In this document: positions 1 through 8,883 of the stretch, one piece after another
Position numbering within the stretch: position 1 is the first letter of the stretch
How the letters are laid out: the number at the start of each line of letters is the position of its first letter
From: Fidelibacterota bacterium
GTDB taxonomy: Bacteria > Fidelibacterota > Marinisomatia > SCGC-AAA003-L08 > JACNLC01
Direction: 5' to 3'
Assembly: GCA_014381725.1 (NCBI GenBank)
Contig: JACNLC010000050.1
Span: 1-64,000, forward strand
Length of the DNA: 64,000 bases
Made by a program: the position numbers and the translations under genes
The notes under the pieces: generated by a model
The model's input: only the letters and a program-made list of their open reading frames with translations
Database searches by the model: none
What the model was told of the DNA's origin: nothing

Positions 1-72
1 GCAAATTTAGTTTAGTTGCGTCGTTATGTTAAAATGTTTTATATGAAATTTTGGGTAGGTTGAGCGGTGGTT

Positions 73-336
73 CTAAAGCACTTCTAATTTCCATTTGTTG
101 ATAGTTTCTGGACTAAACATTGACATCAATTCTTCATCGGAAAACGAACCTGTAGGCATTTGAACTTTTACACCGATATTTTCAAGTTTGATCTCGCTTA
201 CATCAACACCCGGGGAACTAGTCCAGTGAAATTCGGGAACGGAAAACAAGATGGTTAGTGGGTAGTAGAGTTTATTTAGGCAAGAAATAGTTTGCTTGAA
301 TATATTGAAACATTCTATAATAGAATTAGAAAACAT
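73..336 (-). pseudogene. Decayed fragment of a DUF438-type gene
   Basis: An 87-codon open frame whose C-terminal half (about residues 33-78) closely matches the PAS-proximal part of the intact DUF438 protein at 2184-3428: both read SEIKLENIG.KVQMPTGSFS.EEL.SMFS. At DNA level 112-236 aligns with 2541-2665 without gaps and only scattered substitutions. The first ~32 residues have no counterpart in the intact gene, and the frame stops soon after the match where the intact protein carries its PAS domain. The simplest reading is the remnant of a partial duplication of the neighbouring gene. It is unlikely to make a working protein. Confidence 0.7.
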
Positions 337-744
337 TTTGCTTTAGGATATAAATCCTCTGAAGATTATGGGAAATTAAATTACAGATGAGCTGTATGGC
401 TTCTTTAGGTGTCCGTTTTTTTGTAGGAAGATCAGTTTTGACTTATTATCAAAAATACTATTACATGTATCTGTTTAAAATATTTACTAATTAAATTATT
501 TATCGCTGTACCAAAAATCTTCATTAGTTCCATCTCCCATTTCTGTTACAAATGCGCTGTATTGTGTGGTTGGTTTATACATTCAACCCTCTTTCTCGCC
601 AAAACGGCGGACGGCGAATCTATTCCATTAACATTTGTAGTCTCATAAATCTTCATTTTGTCTCCAAATATCAAAATTCACCGCACAAGTTTAGCCATAC
701 GCCTGCCCTGGCTTGGCGAGGGTGTTAAAAGGCTTTCTGTAATA
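337..744. other. Intergenic stretch, mostly empty
   Basis: About 400 bases without a convincing long gene. It holds one 28-codon open frame on the minus strand (listed separately) and two short G+C-rich patches near 590-615 and 695-722 that stand out against the A+T-rich surroundings. The patches carry an 8-bp inverted match (595-602 ctcgccaa; 713-720 ttggcgag). Nothing else was recognised. Confidence 0.5.
496..582 (-). CDS. Possible very small protein (28 aa)
   Basis: A short minus-strand frame starts at ATG and stops at TAA. A purine-rich AGAGGGTTG stretch directly upstream could act as a ribosome-binding site. The product would be acidic and polar with no hydrophobic segment, ending in DFWYSDK. 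No family was recognised and the length is within chance expectation, so this is only a candidate. It might also be the tip of a decayed gene, since the adjoining region contains another pseudogene. Confidence 0.2.
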   Translation of the reverse strand: MYKPTTQYSAFVTEMGDGTNEDFWYSDK

Positions 745-1278
745 TTACCAATTATCTCCACCACCGCCGGTCTTTAAAAATTTCAATAATTTTTGAGAAA
801 ACAGTTTGCAATTTTCTTTTGATTGAACAAGGTGTTTCTTAAAATACTTTTTTTCTGTGTTGCTTTGTGGGTTGTTTAATGGCCGGGAATGTCTTTCATC
901 AACATAAGTGAAATTGCTATATGTTAATCGAATTTTATTTTCTTTCACATCTATTTGTAAAGTATAGTAAATATCAACCATAATAACCATACCAAACACC
1001 TTGCCACTACTGGATTGAGTGCGATTCTTAACAATTATTTTACCATTGTCTCGGTCTTTAAATTCGATACCACTTTTTGTATCAGCAACTTTTAGAGTGA
1101 TAAACTCAAGGACATTATCAAATACCTCGTTTCTTGAAATATTTAGGTCAAAGGTTTCCTGTAATTTATAGGAATCTTCACTTAATGGCTGGGTGTTCCC
1201 CACTTGTATTGGTTGTGTCGGAACACAGCCTGTAAATAAGATTAAAATAGTAAATAAAAACAATGTTATTAATTTCAT
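745..1278 (-). CDS. Lipoprotein, DUF4468-like
   Basis: 177 aa. The N-terminus is a lipoprotein signal: a hydrophobic run ending in a lipobox (LFTGC, Cys at about residue 18), so the mature protein should be anchored in the membrane facing the periplasm. The remainder (about 40-130) has the pattern of DUF4468-type proteins with a TBP-like fold: a helix (ISRNEVFDNVLEFI), then strands with a D..NGKIIVKN turn and a later strand-rich half. Function is unknown. The start is supported by GGAG upstream of ATG. Flanked by gene-poor DNA on both sides, so probably transcribed alone. Confidence 0.75.
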   Translation of the reverse strand: MKLITLFLFTILILFTGCVPTQPIQVGNTQPLSEDSYKLQETFDLNISRNEVFDNVLEFITLKVADTKSGIEFKDRDNGKIIVKNRTQSSSGKVFGMVIMVDIYYTLQIDVKENKIRLTYSNFTYVDERHSRPLNNPQSNTEKKYFKKHLVQSKENCKLFSQKLLKFLKTGGGGDNW

Positions 1279-1668
1279 AATTGTTACTCCTTATTTTTTT
1301 ACAACAGCCGTATAGCCAAATTTGAAATTTTTCTCATAAACTATCTCCTGGGCTTTTTCTACCAAATGATATTTGTAAATTTTTATTTAGGAAACCCAGT
1401 TTAGAATCTAAAAGAGTTATAATGGAAACAGACAAAAATTGTTTGGCGTGTAAATATTCCATATTTTATTGATAAGTTTGGTCTATAATATTCATAATAA
1501 CGCAACAAAATTAGTGAAACAACAATAAATCAAACAAGAAAAATTATTAGATAAAAGGTTGTCGAATATAAAAAACGGATGTTGTCAACGAACAGGAAAC
1601 CCTTAATCCCTGTTGGAATCTAATTATTTCTAAAGCATAATCAAGCCAACAAAGTCAAATCACAAACC
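1279..1668. other. Intergenic stretch, nothing recognised
   Basis: About 390 bases of A+T-rich sequence between two minus-strand genes. It should contain the promoter of the lipoprotein gene below and the 3' end of the DUF1858/DUF438 transcript. No tRNA, strong hairpin, repeat or coding frame of useful length was seen. Confidence 0.4.
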
Positions 1669-2175
1669 CTATTTCCCAAAGAACGATTTGTGGTCGTTAT
1701 TATTCTCTATATGGTAAGTTTTGTAACCGTTGTCCTTTAGTGTTTCAATTAAGGGAAGTGGGGCAAAATTAGTTTTTAATAAAATAAATTGTCCTTCACT
1801 AATTTCTTTTAGTAATGCGATAATGGTATTTAGTGGGTGTTCGCCTTTTTCTAACATTTCTACACCATCAACAATTCTTGCTGGTTTGCCAGAAATCCAC
1901 TTTGGCATTTTATCTGATGATGCATAGCTGCCAGAATCCATTTTAACCTGCAATTTTGCAACTCCAACAATTTCCCTAAGCATATTAACAAATTCAAAAG
2001 GATCTAATTTACCAATTTGGGCAACCTTTTCAATAGTTGCTAATTTCCCAACAGTTTTTCGTAAAATGGGATTTTTTAGATTTTTGAATGGTGGAGCTAT
2101 GTTTATAATTCTATCTTCAAGTTGAGGGTATTCTTTAAATAGATCAAATAGTTTTGTTGTTTGCAAAATTTCCAT
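1669..2175 (-). CDS. DUF1858/DUF2249-like protein
   Basis: 168 aa, soluble. The N-terminal ~70 residues (TTKLFDLFKEYPQLEDRII..., then PILRKTVGKLATIEKVA) match the pattern of DUF1858, a small helical domain often linked to redox and nitrogen-oxide proteins. The C-terminal part (about 85-165, with KDNGYKTYHIE near the end) resembles a DUF2249/TusA-like fold. ATG at 2175 is preferred over the upstream TTG at 2181 because AAGG sits 7-8 nt before it. It lies 8 nt behind the DUF438 gene and must be co-transcribed with it. Role inferred only from this partnership: sensing or handling NO/redox together with the hemerythrin-type neighbour. Confidence 0.75.
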   Translation of the reverse strand: MEILQTTKLFDLFKEYPQLEDRIINIAPPFKNLKNPILRKTVGKLATIEKVAQIGKLDPFEFVNMLREIVGVAKLQVKMDSGSYASSDKMPKWISGKPARIVDGVEMLEKGEHPLNTIIALLKEISEGQFILLKTNFAPLPLIETLKDNGYKTYHIENNNDHKSFFGK

Positions 2176-2183
2176 TTTCAACC

Positions 2184-3428
2184 TTAATTTGATTTATCGT
2201 AACTTAACAATCGTTGCTCACCTTCGAGTTCCTTGATTTCTGTAACATCTTGTGTTACTTCTAAAGTTCCGCTATAATTTCCATCGTTATCTTTTAGTGC
2301 GTAATAAACAATGTAAATTAGTTTTGGACCCATTTGTATCCAAAACCGAGCTCTTTCCTGTTTCCCAGATTTAAAATCATCTAAAATTTGATTAACAATA
2401 TTAACACTTGATGGTGGATGACAATATTGTACTTTTCTTCCTAATATTGCTCTATTTCTATCGAAGACTCTATCCGGACTATTGCTAAAAAATCGCACAT
2501 TGTCATCTTTATCTACAAAAGTAATATCAAATGGAAACACACTAAACATTGATATCAATTCTTCAACGGAAAACGAACCTGTAGGCATTTGAACTTTTCC
2601 ACCGATATTTTCAAGTTTGATCTCGCTTAAATCAACATCTTCGGATGGTGTCCATTGAAATTCCGGTGCATATAAGCAATATCCAATTTCGTCAGATTGA
2701 ACATAAATCTGATACCAGTCAGATTCAGATAGCATATCTAATGCAATTGGAAACATAATTTTATTTTCCTTATACACCATTTCCTCAACAGCAACCACGG
2801 ATGGTAAAATAGCCATTTCGTTAAATGCTACTGCTTCAGATTTTGTTATTGCATCAATTTGCTGTAAACCAGATATAGTTGTTTTTAACAAGTCTCGGAC
2901 TTCATCATCTTTCCCCCACATAACAGCAGGTGGTCCGGGTTTGTCGTTTTTTTCAAAATAAGGGAACAGGAGATTTTCTTTTCTTCTGTAATGCTTATCC
3001 ACATCCATTAAATCATTTAGGTGTTGTTGGATTTCACGCATTTTTGGAAGAGCATTTTCATCGGTAGATTTTTCAATCTCTTTTATAAGTAATTTAACTA
3101 ACCCGGTTTTTTCTGTTAAAGCAATATTTTCCTGAAAAAATGTATGGACAGGATGTCCAGGAATAGTCTGCGGTGTTTCTTGTGCATCAAGTTGAGATTT
3201 TAGCACATGAGTGTGTGTATCACACAATTTTTGTATATTTTCTTGAGGAATTCCTTCTTCTATCAATTGGATTTCCATCGCAAAAACATCAGTATAGTCC
3301 GCCTTATCAAGTAAATTTTCTAGTTGAGATTTTACTTTTTCAGAATCTTCACCATCATGAAGTTTTCTTACCAAACCCTTCATAATGTTTATTCGTTGTT
3401 GTTTTTGATTGTCAATAATTTCACTCAT
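2184..3428 (-). CDS. DUF438 / hemerythrin / PAS protein
   Basis: 414 aa, cytosolic. Domains in order: N-terminal helical DUF438 (about 1-80), a hemerythrin-like HHE bundle (about 95-235, with HTFF, DVDKHYRRKENLLFPYFEK and YKENKIMFP, where His/Glu residues would bind a di-iron centre), and a C-terminal PAS domain (about 275-405). The family is expected to bind O2 or NO at iron and to signal redox state, and the PAS part may bind haem or another small ligand. It is the first gene of a unit with the DUF1858/DUF2249-like gene 8 nt downstream. A decayed copy of its pre-PAS segment lies at 112-236. Confidence 0.85.
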   Translation of the reverse strand: MSEIIDNQKQQRINIMKGLVRKLHDGEDSEKVKSQLENLLDKADYTDVFAMEIQLIEEGIPQENIQKLCDTHTHVLKSQLDAQETPQTIPGHPVHTFFQENIALTEKTGLVKLLIKEIEKSTDENALPKMREIQQHLNDLMDVDKHYRRKENLLFPYFEKNDKPGPPAVMWGKDDEVRDLLKTTISGLQQIDAITKSEAVAFNEMAILPSVVAVEEMVYKENKIMFPIALDMLSESDWYQIYVQSDEIGYCLYAPEFQWTPSEDVDLSEIKLENIGGKVQMPTGSFSVEELISMFSVFPFDITFVDKDDNVRFFSNSPDRVFDRNRAILGRKVQYCHPPSSVNIVNQILDDFKSGKQERARFWIQMGPKLIYIVYYALKDNDGNYSGTLEVTQDVTEIKELEGEQRLLSYDKSN

Positions 3429-3556
3429 AATTTTAGTTCCTTTTAATATTAATTTGATAAAAACAATTCCATAAGGTTACAAACCTTAAAAAAGACTCGT
3501 GATTACCTATAAATAATTTAAATGAGAATGCATCTCAATACCAACAAAATAAATAA

Positions 3557-4351
3557 CTATTGCCCGTTTGCGGTATAGTCAAATTCTGAGCCAAGTGCGC
3601 TGTGAGGAATTAAGTAAATTGCAATCAGAACTATTGTGGCAGTTAATACAACCCAACGACTCTGTGGGTTTTTTCTTAATCTAACAAACGCAATAACCCA
3701 CATAATCATAGCAACTATGGTTTTATTATCTGTTAAATCATGACCCCACGGCCAACCTGTCCAAAACGCATCAAACGCAAATTTCTGAACTATTGGACCA
3801 AGAACAATTCCACCAATAAACAATGAGACAGTCGTGATATACGCCATTTTGTAAGTGCTAATATTTCGAAACAATGCTTCAAATCCTGTACGAGTTGATA
3901 ACAACATCGCTGTAAACATAAATAAAATATGCGGAATCAAAATGTAAAGTGGCACATGCCCTTTGAATCTAATAATTACCGGCTCTTCTGTAAGTGATTG
4001 ATTGTTTATGAAAACTTCATAAATTCGTTTTCCTGCAAGCTCGCTCAGTGCAGGAAGTGTGCCAGCTAATTTCCCATTTGCCCAAACCATTGGAATATCT
4101 TCCCAGTTGTCATGGCTTCTAAATCGTTTGTGTCTTATAAATCCTGCAAATGATGAATCGGCAATAGAAACCTCTACACCAACATCTTTATTAACATCCT
4201 CGCTTCGTAAAAGTTTATATGAAATACTATGTCCTGAGATTTTTTTAGTTCCACTAACCGGATAGGTTGGTCCCGTTTTTTTCTGATAAACTACAAACGA
4301 TAGTGTAAAAATAATTGCCAAAATCCATAAAATTGCTGAGTTCTTTAACAT
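3557..4351 (-). CDS. Membrane protein, unknown family
   Basis: 264 aa. One N-terminal membrane segment (about 7-23, possibly an uncleaved signal), then a ~110-residue extracytoplasmic strand-rich domain (GHSISYKLLRSEDVNKDVGVEV...), then four likely membrane helices (about 133-152, 170-192, 209-222, 236-252) with Trp/His-containing loops such as WTGWPWGHDL. I do not recognise a named family. It lies upstream on the same strand as the DUF438 gene with a 128-bp gap. The topology and the redox-type neighbours suggest an electron-transfer or small-molecule membrane role, but that is inference. Start supported by AAGGAA before ATG. Confidence 0.7.
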   Translation of the reverse strand: MLKNSAILWILAIIFTLSFVVYQKKTGPTYPVSGTKKISGHSISYKLLRSEDVNKDVGVEVSIADSSFAGFIRHKRFRSHDNWEDIPMVWANGKLAGTLPALSELAGKRIYEVFINNQSLTEEPVIIRFKGHVPLYILIPHILFMFTAMLLSTRTGFEALFRNISTYKMAYITTVSLFIGGIVLGPIVQKFAFDAFWTGWPWGHDLTDNKTIVAMIMWVIAFVRLRKNPQSRWVVLTATIVLIAIYLIPHSALGSEFDYTANGQ

Positions 4352-4423
4352 AATATTCCTTTATTTTTTAAGTGTAGAAATTTACACACAAACATCAATT
4401 GTAAAATGCAAAAAGGTGAATAT

Positions 4424-4930
4424 ATGGATTTAAACAATTTATCTAAAAAACAATTAATTGGTATGATTGACGATTTTGCCAAAAACTGGTTAGCTCACGA
4501 CGGGCTGTGGTTTCAAGAAGTTGAAAAACGATTTGGGATAAATAGTGCCATGGATTGCGATAGAGAAGCATGGAGAATTTTTACGGTTATCGAAGCCAAA
4601 CGAATTATGAAACGACATAATATCAAAAATGATAGTGGTTTGGGTGGATTAAAAAAAGCACTGTCGTATAGATTGTATTCAAGATTAAACACACAAAGTA
4701 TTGTAGATGAATCCGAAAATTCGTTTGTTTTTCAAATGAATAAGTGTCGAGTTCAGTTTGCACGAAAAAGAAAGGGATTACGAGATTTCCCATGCAAATC
4801 TGTTGGGATTGTAGAATATTCTGAATTTGCAAAAACTATTGACCCGAGAATCAAAACGGAATGTGTTGTATGTCCTCCAGACAAACACCCTATAGAATAT
4901 TACTGTGCGTGGAGATTTTCTATTAATTAA
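4424..4930 (+). CDS. Small cytosolic protein, DUF6125-like
   Basis: 168 aa, no signal or membrane segment. The N-terminal half is helical with a WLAHDGLWFQEVEKRFG segment and a later RIFTVIEAKRIM helix. The C-terminal half holds four cysteines (NKCRVQFAR, DFPCKSVG, ECVVCPPD) and ends in YYCAWRF, a layout known from DUF6125-type proteins related to L-2-amino-thiazoline-4-carboxylate hydrolase-like families. The cysteines could bind a metal or a cofactor. ATG 4424 is preferred to ATG 4406 because AAAAGGTG lies at proper distance before it. Transcribed alone and convergent with the dCMP deaminase gene. Confidence 0.65.
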   Translation: MDLNNLSKKQLIGMIDDFAKNWLAHDGLWFQEVEKRFGINSAMDCDREAWRIFTVIEAKRIMKRHNIKNDSGLGGLKKALSYRLYSRLNTQSIVDESENSFVFQMNKCRVQFARKRKGLRDFPCKSVGIVEYSEFAKTIDPRIKTECVVCPPDKHPIEYYCAWRFSIN

Positions 4931-4951
4931 TGAGATTGCTGACTTATTAAC

Positions 4952-5389
4952 TCATTGTCCCAAATGTATTAATTCAATTCCTGTTTCTTTGGCATGTTTT
5001 TTTATTCGTTCATCGCGGTAGAATTCACCGTAATATATTTTTTTTATTCCTGCGTTAGCAATCATTTTAAAGCAATTATAGCATGGTGAAGCCGTAATGT
5101 AAATTTCAGCTCCATCAATTCTTACACCATTTCGAGCGGCCTGAACAATTGCGTTTGCTTCTGCGTGGATTGTTCGCACACAATGTCCATTTTCCATTTC
5201 GTGACCATTTTCATCGCAATGCGGGAGTCCACTAATGCTTCCGTTATAGCCAGTTGATAGAATATTTTTATCGCGGACAATTACAGCACCAACATGATTT
5301 CTGTCACAAGTCGCCCTTGTAGCAATTTCTTTTGCAATATTCATAAAATATTCTTCCCATGGAATTCGAGAATTTTTTTCGTGTTTCAT
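4952..5389 (-). CDS. dCMP deaminase (ComEB-like)
   Basis: 145 aa, close to the family length. It has the zinc-dependent cytidine/deoxycytidylate deaminase signature: HAEAN with His75 and Glu77 (the proton shuttle), and PCYNC with Cys103 and Cys106 as the other zinc ligands. The product would deaminate dCMP to dUMP and so feed thymidylate synthesis in the cytosol. The gene begins 10 nt after pabB, with AGGAG before ATG, and is the last of a three-gene unit. ComE operon protein 2 belongs to the same family. Confidence 0.92.
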   Translation of the reverse strand: MKHEKNSRIPWEEYFMNIAKEIATRATCDRNHVGAVIVRDKNILSTGYNGSISGLPHCDENGHEMENGHCVRTIHAEANAIVQAARNGVRIDGAEIYITASPCYNCFKMIANAGIKKIYYGEFYRDERIKKHAKETGIELIHLGQ

Positions 5390-5399
5390 TAATAAACTC

Positions 5400-6614
5400 C
5401 TATATTATCGTTTCTTTTATCACAGTATCGAGGATTGCCCCTTTTTGTTGAGCTTCTTCCCATTCATTTCTTGGGGCAGAATCCCAAACGATACCACCAC
5501 CTACTCCGTAAGTTCCATTGCCATTTTCTATGGTCATTGTTCGGATTGCAATATTAAAATCCAAATCTCCATTTGGTTTGATAAATCCGATTGCGCCTGT
5601 ATAAATTCCGCGATTTGTATTTTCTAACTCATCAATAATTTCCATTGCTCGTTCTTTTGGAGCTCCCGTAATTGAACCTCCCGGAAACATTGCATCGAAA
5701 ATATCAGTCTCAGAAACATTCTCTTTCAGCTCACCGTAAACTCTTGTAACTAAATGATGAACTGTTTCAAAAGACTCAATATTGTAAAGTTTGTCAACTT
5801 TTACTGCTCCAAATTTGCAAATTTTTCCAATATCATTTCGCAATAAATCTACAATCATTAAATGTTCTGCACGGTCTTTTTCGCTATTAACAAGTTCATT
5901 AGCAAGCTGTTCATCTTCAGCAGGAATAGAAGAGCGAGGTCGAGTTCCTTTTATTGGAAAAGTATCTATTGTCTTGTCTTGCTTTCTGACAAACCTCTCG
6001 GGAGATAGCGATATTATCTGAAAAGTTTTGAGATTCAAATAATAACCAAAATGAGGTTTTGCAGATTGTCTAAACTTCAAATATAATTCAAAGTGATTAC
6101 CGTTTATTTGAAATTTCTTAGGATGAGTATAGTTGATTTGATAGATATCTCCGGCTTGTAAATAATTTTTGATTTTACGAATATCTTCTTGGTAAACGGA
6201 TAATTTCGGGATGTCTTGAATTTGAGTAATAGAAACATTTAGATCTTTTTGTGGAGTTAATTCTTCAATTTTATATTTAACTATTTTTGATGGTTTTCCA
6301 AACCAAAATAATGGGATATTAGAATTATATTTTTTGAAATCGCGGTGCTTGAATAAAAAATCTTTGAAATCGTAAGAAAAATATCCTGTTGCAGATAATG
6401 TTTCAGACTCTGATTTCCATTGGTTTAGTGTGTTTTGTAGAATTTCTAAAGGATTGCCGTCAATTTGTTTGCCGTTTATAAGACAGCTTTTTGCAGAAAA
6501 TTCGATTGTTTCGTCAAATCCCCAGATCGCAAAACAATCGGAAGTTTCTTCCCAATGGTCAATAAGTGCATCGGGGTTGCCAAATTGTTTTATAAAAGAT
6601 TGAATTTCAGACAT
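5400..6614 (-). CDS. pabB: Aminodeoxychorismate synthase component I
   Basis: 404 aa, full length for PabB. The chorismate-binding domain occupies roughly 130-400, with the typical motifs AGDIYQIN, SPERF, PIKGTRPR, DLLRNDIG and GGSITGAPK. It converts chorismate plus ammonia to 4-amino-4-deoxychorismate, the first step to the pABA part of folate. No glutaminase (PabA) or lyase (PabC) gene lies beside it: the neighbour upstream is an unrecognised protein. It starts directly after that gene, so translational coupling is likely. TrpE is the main alternative, but the PIKGTRPR motif and the length favour PabB. Confidence 0.92.
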   Translation of the reverse strand: MSEIQSFIKQFGNPDALIDHWEETSDCFAIWGFDETIEFSAKSCLINGKQIDGNPLEILQNTLNQWKSESETLSATGYFSYDFKDFLFKHRDFKKYNSNIPLFWFGKPSKIVKYKIEELTPQKDLNVSITQIQDIPKLSVYQEDIRKIKNYLQAGDIYQINYTHPKKFQINGNHFELYLKFRQSAKPHFGYYLNLKTFQIISLSPERFVRKQDKTIDTFPIKGTRPRSSIPAEDEQLANELVNSEKDRAEHLMIVDLLRNDIGKICKFGAVKVDKLYNIESFETVHHLVTRVYGELKENVSETDIFDAMFPGGSITGAPKERAMEIIDELENTNRGIYTGAIGFIKPNGDLDFNIAIRTMTIENGNGTYGVGGGIVWDSAPRNEWEEAQQKGAILDTVIKETII

Positions 6615-7553
6615 CTACAATTTCTCTTTTGTCATTGGTGATTTATTAACAAATCCGAAAGTCGTATAATTAAAAATTCTAGGCGAGGGGACAGCATAGG
6701 AAAAAACTTTATTTTGGTTCAAAAATGTATTTAGTCCTATTTTGTGAACCTTAGAAACTGAAACTTTATTTCTTAATCCTTCAATTCTTTTAGAGATGTT
6801 CGGGATTGCTGGTGGCGTCCATTTTAATGAATTCGCAAATAAATGTAACAACTTCAACACAACATCTTCGTCCCAATCGGGGTTAAACTGAAATTGCCGA
6901 CTTTTAATATTTAGATGCTTGCTTGTTAGTTTGCTAAATCCAGAAATTGCTCCAATTGATTTTAGCTCTGGATATAGGATTTGGTCAATCCGTTTTTCAA
7001 AAGTTTTGGTGTGAACATTTTTAAAAAGCCAATTCCATTCATAATCTGGCATTCTTGTTTTCCAAATTTCTACATTATCGATGAAATTCTGTAGTTTGAG
7101 CCAAACAGAATCAGAGTGCAAAATCAACATTCGTGCAAGTAGATTTTTTTCAATATGGATGTTATTTATCCACAGCAAAAATAAAATGGTTGAAAATGGA
7201 TATTTATAATTAAAATCTTTTGAAGTTAATCCTGCTAAAATATTGGGATTACACGACGATTCAAATCCCTTTGGAATTTCGCCATTAAAGGAAACGATAT
7301 GTCCACCAATTGCTCGACCTTGTTTTGGGAGGATATTTAAATCAACCCACACAATATCATTCCTGTTTTCGATTCCTGCTTGAGATACCCATAAATTTTG
7401 CAGATTGTAAAATCCTTCCAACTTCCAACCTAAGTAGTGATGTAGGAAGGAAGCACAAAGTAATCCATCGTAATCTGCTGATATTATGAATGGCAAATTT
7501 CTCTGTTTTAGCCAAGGAAATTGCTCAATAACCTTATTTTTATCGAAAATCAT
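6615..7553 (-). CDS. Unknown, DHH-phosphoesterase-like
   Basis: 312 aa, soluble, no signal peptide. I do not recognise a named family. The N-terminus reads ISADYDGLLCASFLHHYLGW, then WVDLNI and IGGHIVSFN, with spacing reminiscent of DHH-type phosphoesterases (an early D.DG helix, a later Asp strand and a GGH turn), but the rest is unlike the usual DHH/DHHA1 layout. The middle is rich in Trp, Phe and Lys. The stop codon directly abuts the pabB start, so the two are surely co-transcribed, and dCMP deaminase follows. A nucleotide- or folate-linked role is possible from context only. Confidence 0.6.
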   Translation of the reverse strand: MIFDKNKVIEQFPWLKQRNLPFIISADYDGLLCASFLHHYLGWKLEGFYNLQNLWVSQAGIENRNDIVWVDLNILPKQGRAIGGHIVSFNGEIPKGFESSCNPNILAGLTSKDFNYKYPFSTILFLLWINNIHIEKNLLARMLILHSDSVWLKLQNFIDNVEIWKTRMPDYEWNWLFKNVHTKTFEKRIDQILYPELKSIGAISGFSKLTSKHLNIKSRQFQFNPDWDEDVVLKLLHLFANSLKWTPPAIPNISKRIEGLRNKVSVSKVHKIGLNTFLNQNKVFSYAVPSPRIFNYTTFGFVNKSPMTKEKL

Positions 7554-7639
7554 ATTAATAGATTAAGTAAAAGCAGTTAAATTATCGGAGTAAAAACTGA
7601 TAAATTCTATAAAATTTATTTAAACGGAAGGGAATAACA

Positions 7640-8806
7640 ATGAAAAAGTTATTGATATATGCAACATTATGTTTTACAATCTGCTCTATAGCATTTTCTC
7701 AAACAGACCATCAAAGAATATTTTGGGATAGAGGATATTTTGTAAATGGAATCAGACCTGCTTTGCTTGGCGGTGCATTTTCTGCAATTTCAGATGATGA
7801 AAATGCGTTAATGTATAATCCTGCCGGACTATCGTTTCAAGATGGAAAATTTACAATTTATCTAGGAGCGATTGTTCATCCTCAAGATACTACTGTAAAT
7901 CTTATTCAAAGGGAGCAGACTGTCAAAATACGAGGTGTTGTTTCTGGAACTTCAAAGAACAAAGGAATGGGATTATTTTTAGATCACACAACAACAATCA
8001 TTGGACAGAACAAAAATGAGAAAAATCATCCACTGTTTGCTTTTGGAGTATCCAAAAAATTTGGCAAGAAATTTGCCATTGGAACGAGTGTGAAGTTAGC
8101 ATTCCCAAAATACCAAAGCTCAACAATCGAGCGAGAAGAAACAACAATCTATTCAACAGGAAAGGGTTTTGGCGGGGGCTTGAACTTTGGGCTAATGTAT
8201 AAAGGTAAACTGTTATCAGTAGGAATTGTATTACAGGATGCTTTTGCTTCAAAGTTGAATATTGATTTCAGATATCCGCAGGATACTGAAATGGAAACTA
8301 ATACAATCCAATATGAAGTTCCAACGAAATTTCGTATAGGAACTGCATTAAGAATTCCTAATCTCCCAATAATAAAGTACTTAATTGGTGATATAATTCC
8401 AACTTTTGAAATAAGCACATTTGAAAATGTTGGAGAGGTAGATAATCCTGAAGACGACTTATCTTTCAACAATGTTCACATTGGCTTGGAAGCTGAGTTC
8501 CTGCGTTTAGGTTGGCTTGCTCACGGAACATTTAGGTTTGGGATTAACCATTCTGCAATTACAGACTGGGAAGGAAATGAGTTTTTGTTAAACGAAAATA
8601 ATGAAAACATCCCTAACGGACAATTATCACACACCTCTATAACTTTAGGATTGAGTGGCAGAGTGCTTATAGTGGATGCTTCTATAGGCGCTGCATTTAC
8701 ATTTCCAACACTTGAAGAGGGAGCTTACGCTGGCTTCGAAGAAGATGAAGTGCTTGCAGAAAGAAGAACGAGTCAGATATTTATATCCGCTGGGATTTCA
8801 TTTTAG
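7640..8806 (+). CDS. Outer-membrane beta-barrel, PorV/FadL-like
   Basis: 388 aa. A signal peptide (about 1-20, ending SIAFSQ) is followed by a segment typical of PorV/PorQ/FadL-type barrels (LGGAFSAISDDENALMYNPAGL, about 42-65), in which a conserved alanine/glycine-rich turn and NPAGL precede the barrel. The rest alternates short amphipathic strands and ends in a hydrophobic/aromatic strand (FISAGISF), a normal barrel C-terminus. It should sit in the outer membrane. Such proteins in FCB bacteria act as channels or as type IX secretion shuttle partners; which applies here cannot be told. AACGGAAGGGAATAAC before ATG is a good ribosome-binding site. Confidence 0.8.
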   Translation: MKKLLIYATLCFTICSIAFSQTDHQRIFWDRGYFVNGIRPALLGGAFSAISDDENALMYNPAGLSFQDGKFTIYLGAIVHPQDTTVNLIQREQTVKIRGVVSGTSKNKGMGLFLDHTTTIIGQNKNEKNHPLFAFGVSKKFGKKFAIGTSVKLAFPKYQSSTIEREETTIYSTGKGFGGGLNFGLMYKGKLLSVGIVLQDAFASKLNIDFRYPQDTEMETNTIQYEVPTKFRIGTALRIPNLPIIKYLIGDIIPTFEISTFENVGEVDNPEDDLSFNNVHIGLEAEFLRLGWLAHGTFRFGINHSAITDWEGNEFLLNENNENIPNGQLSHTSITLGLSGRVLIVDASIGAAFTFPTLEEGAYAGFEEDEVLAERRTSQIFISAGISF

Positions 8807-8883
8807 CGAACACTACTAAACTGTTAAATTATCTGAGAAAAAATTGGGAATTCAACAAATAACAGTCACAGAAAGGACTTAAA

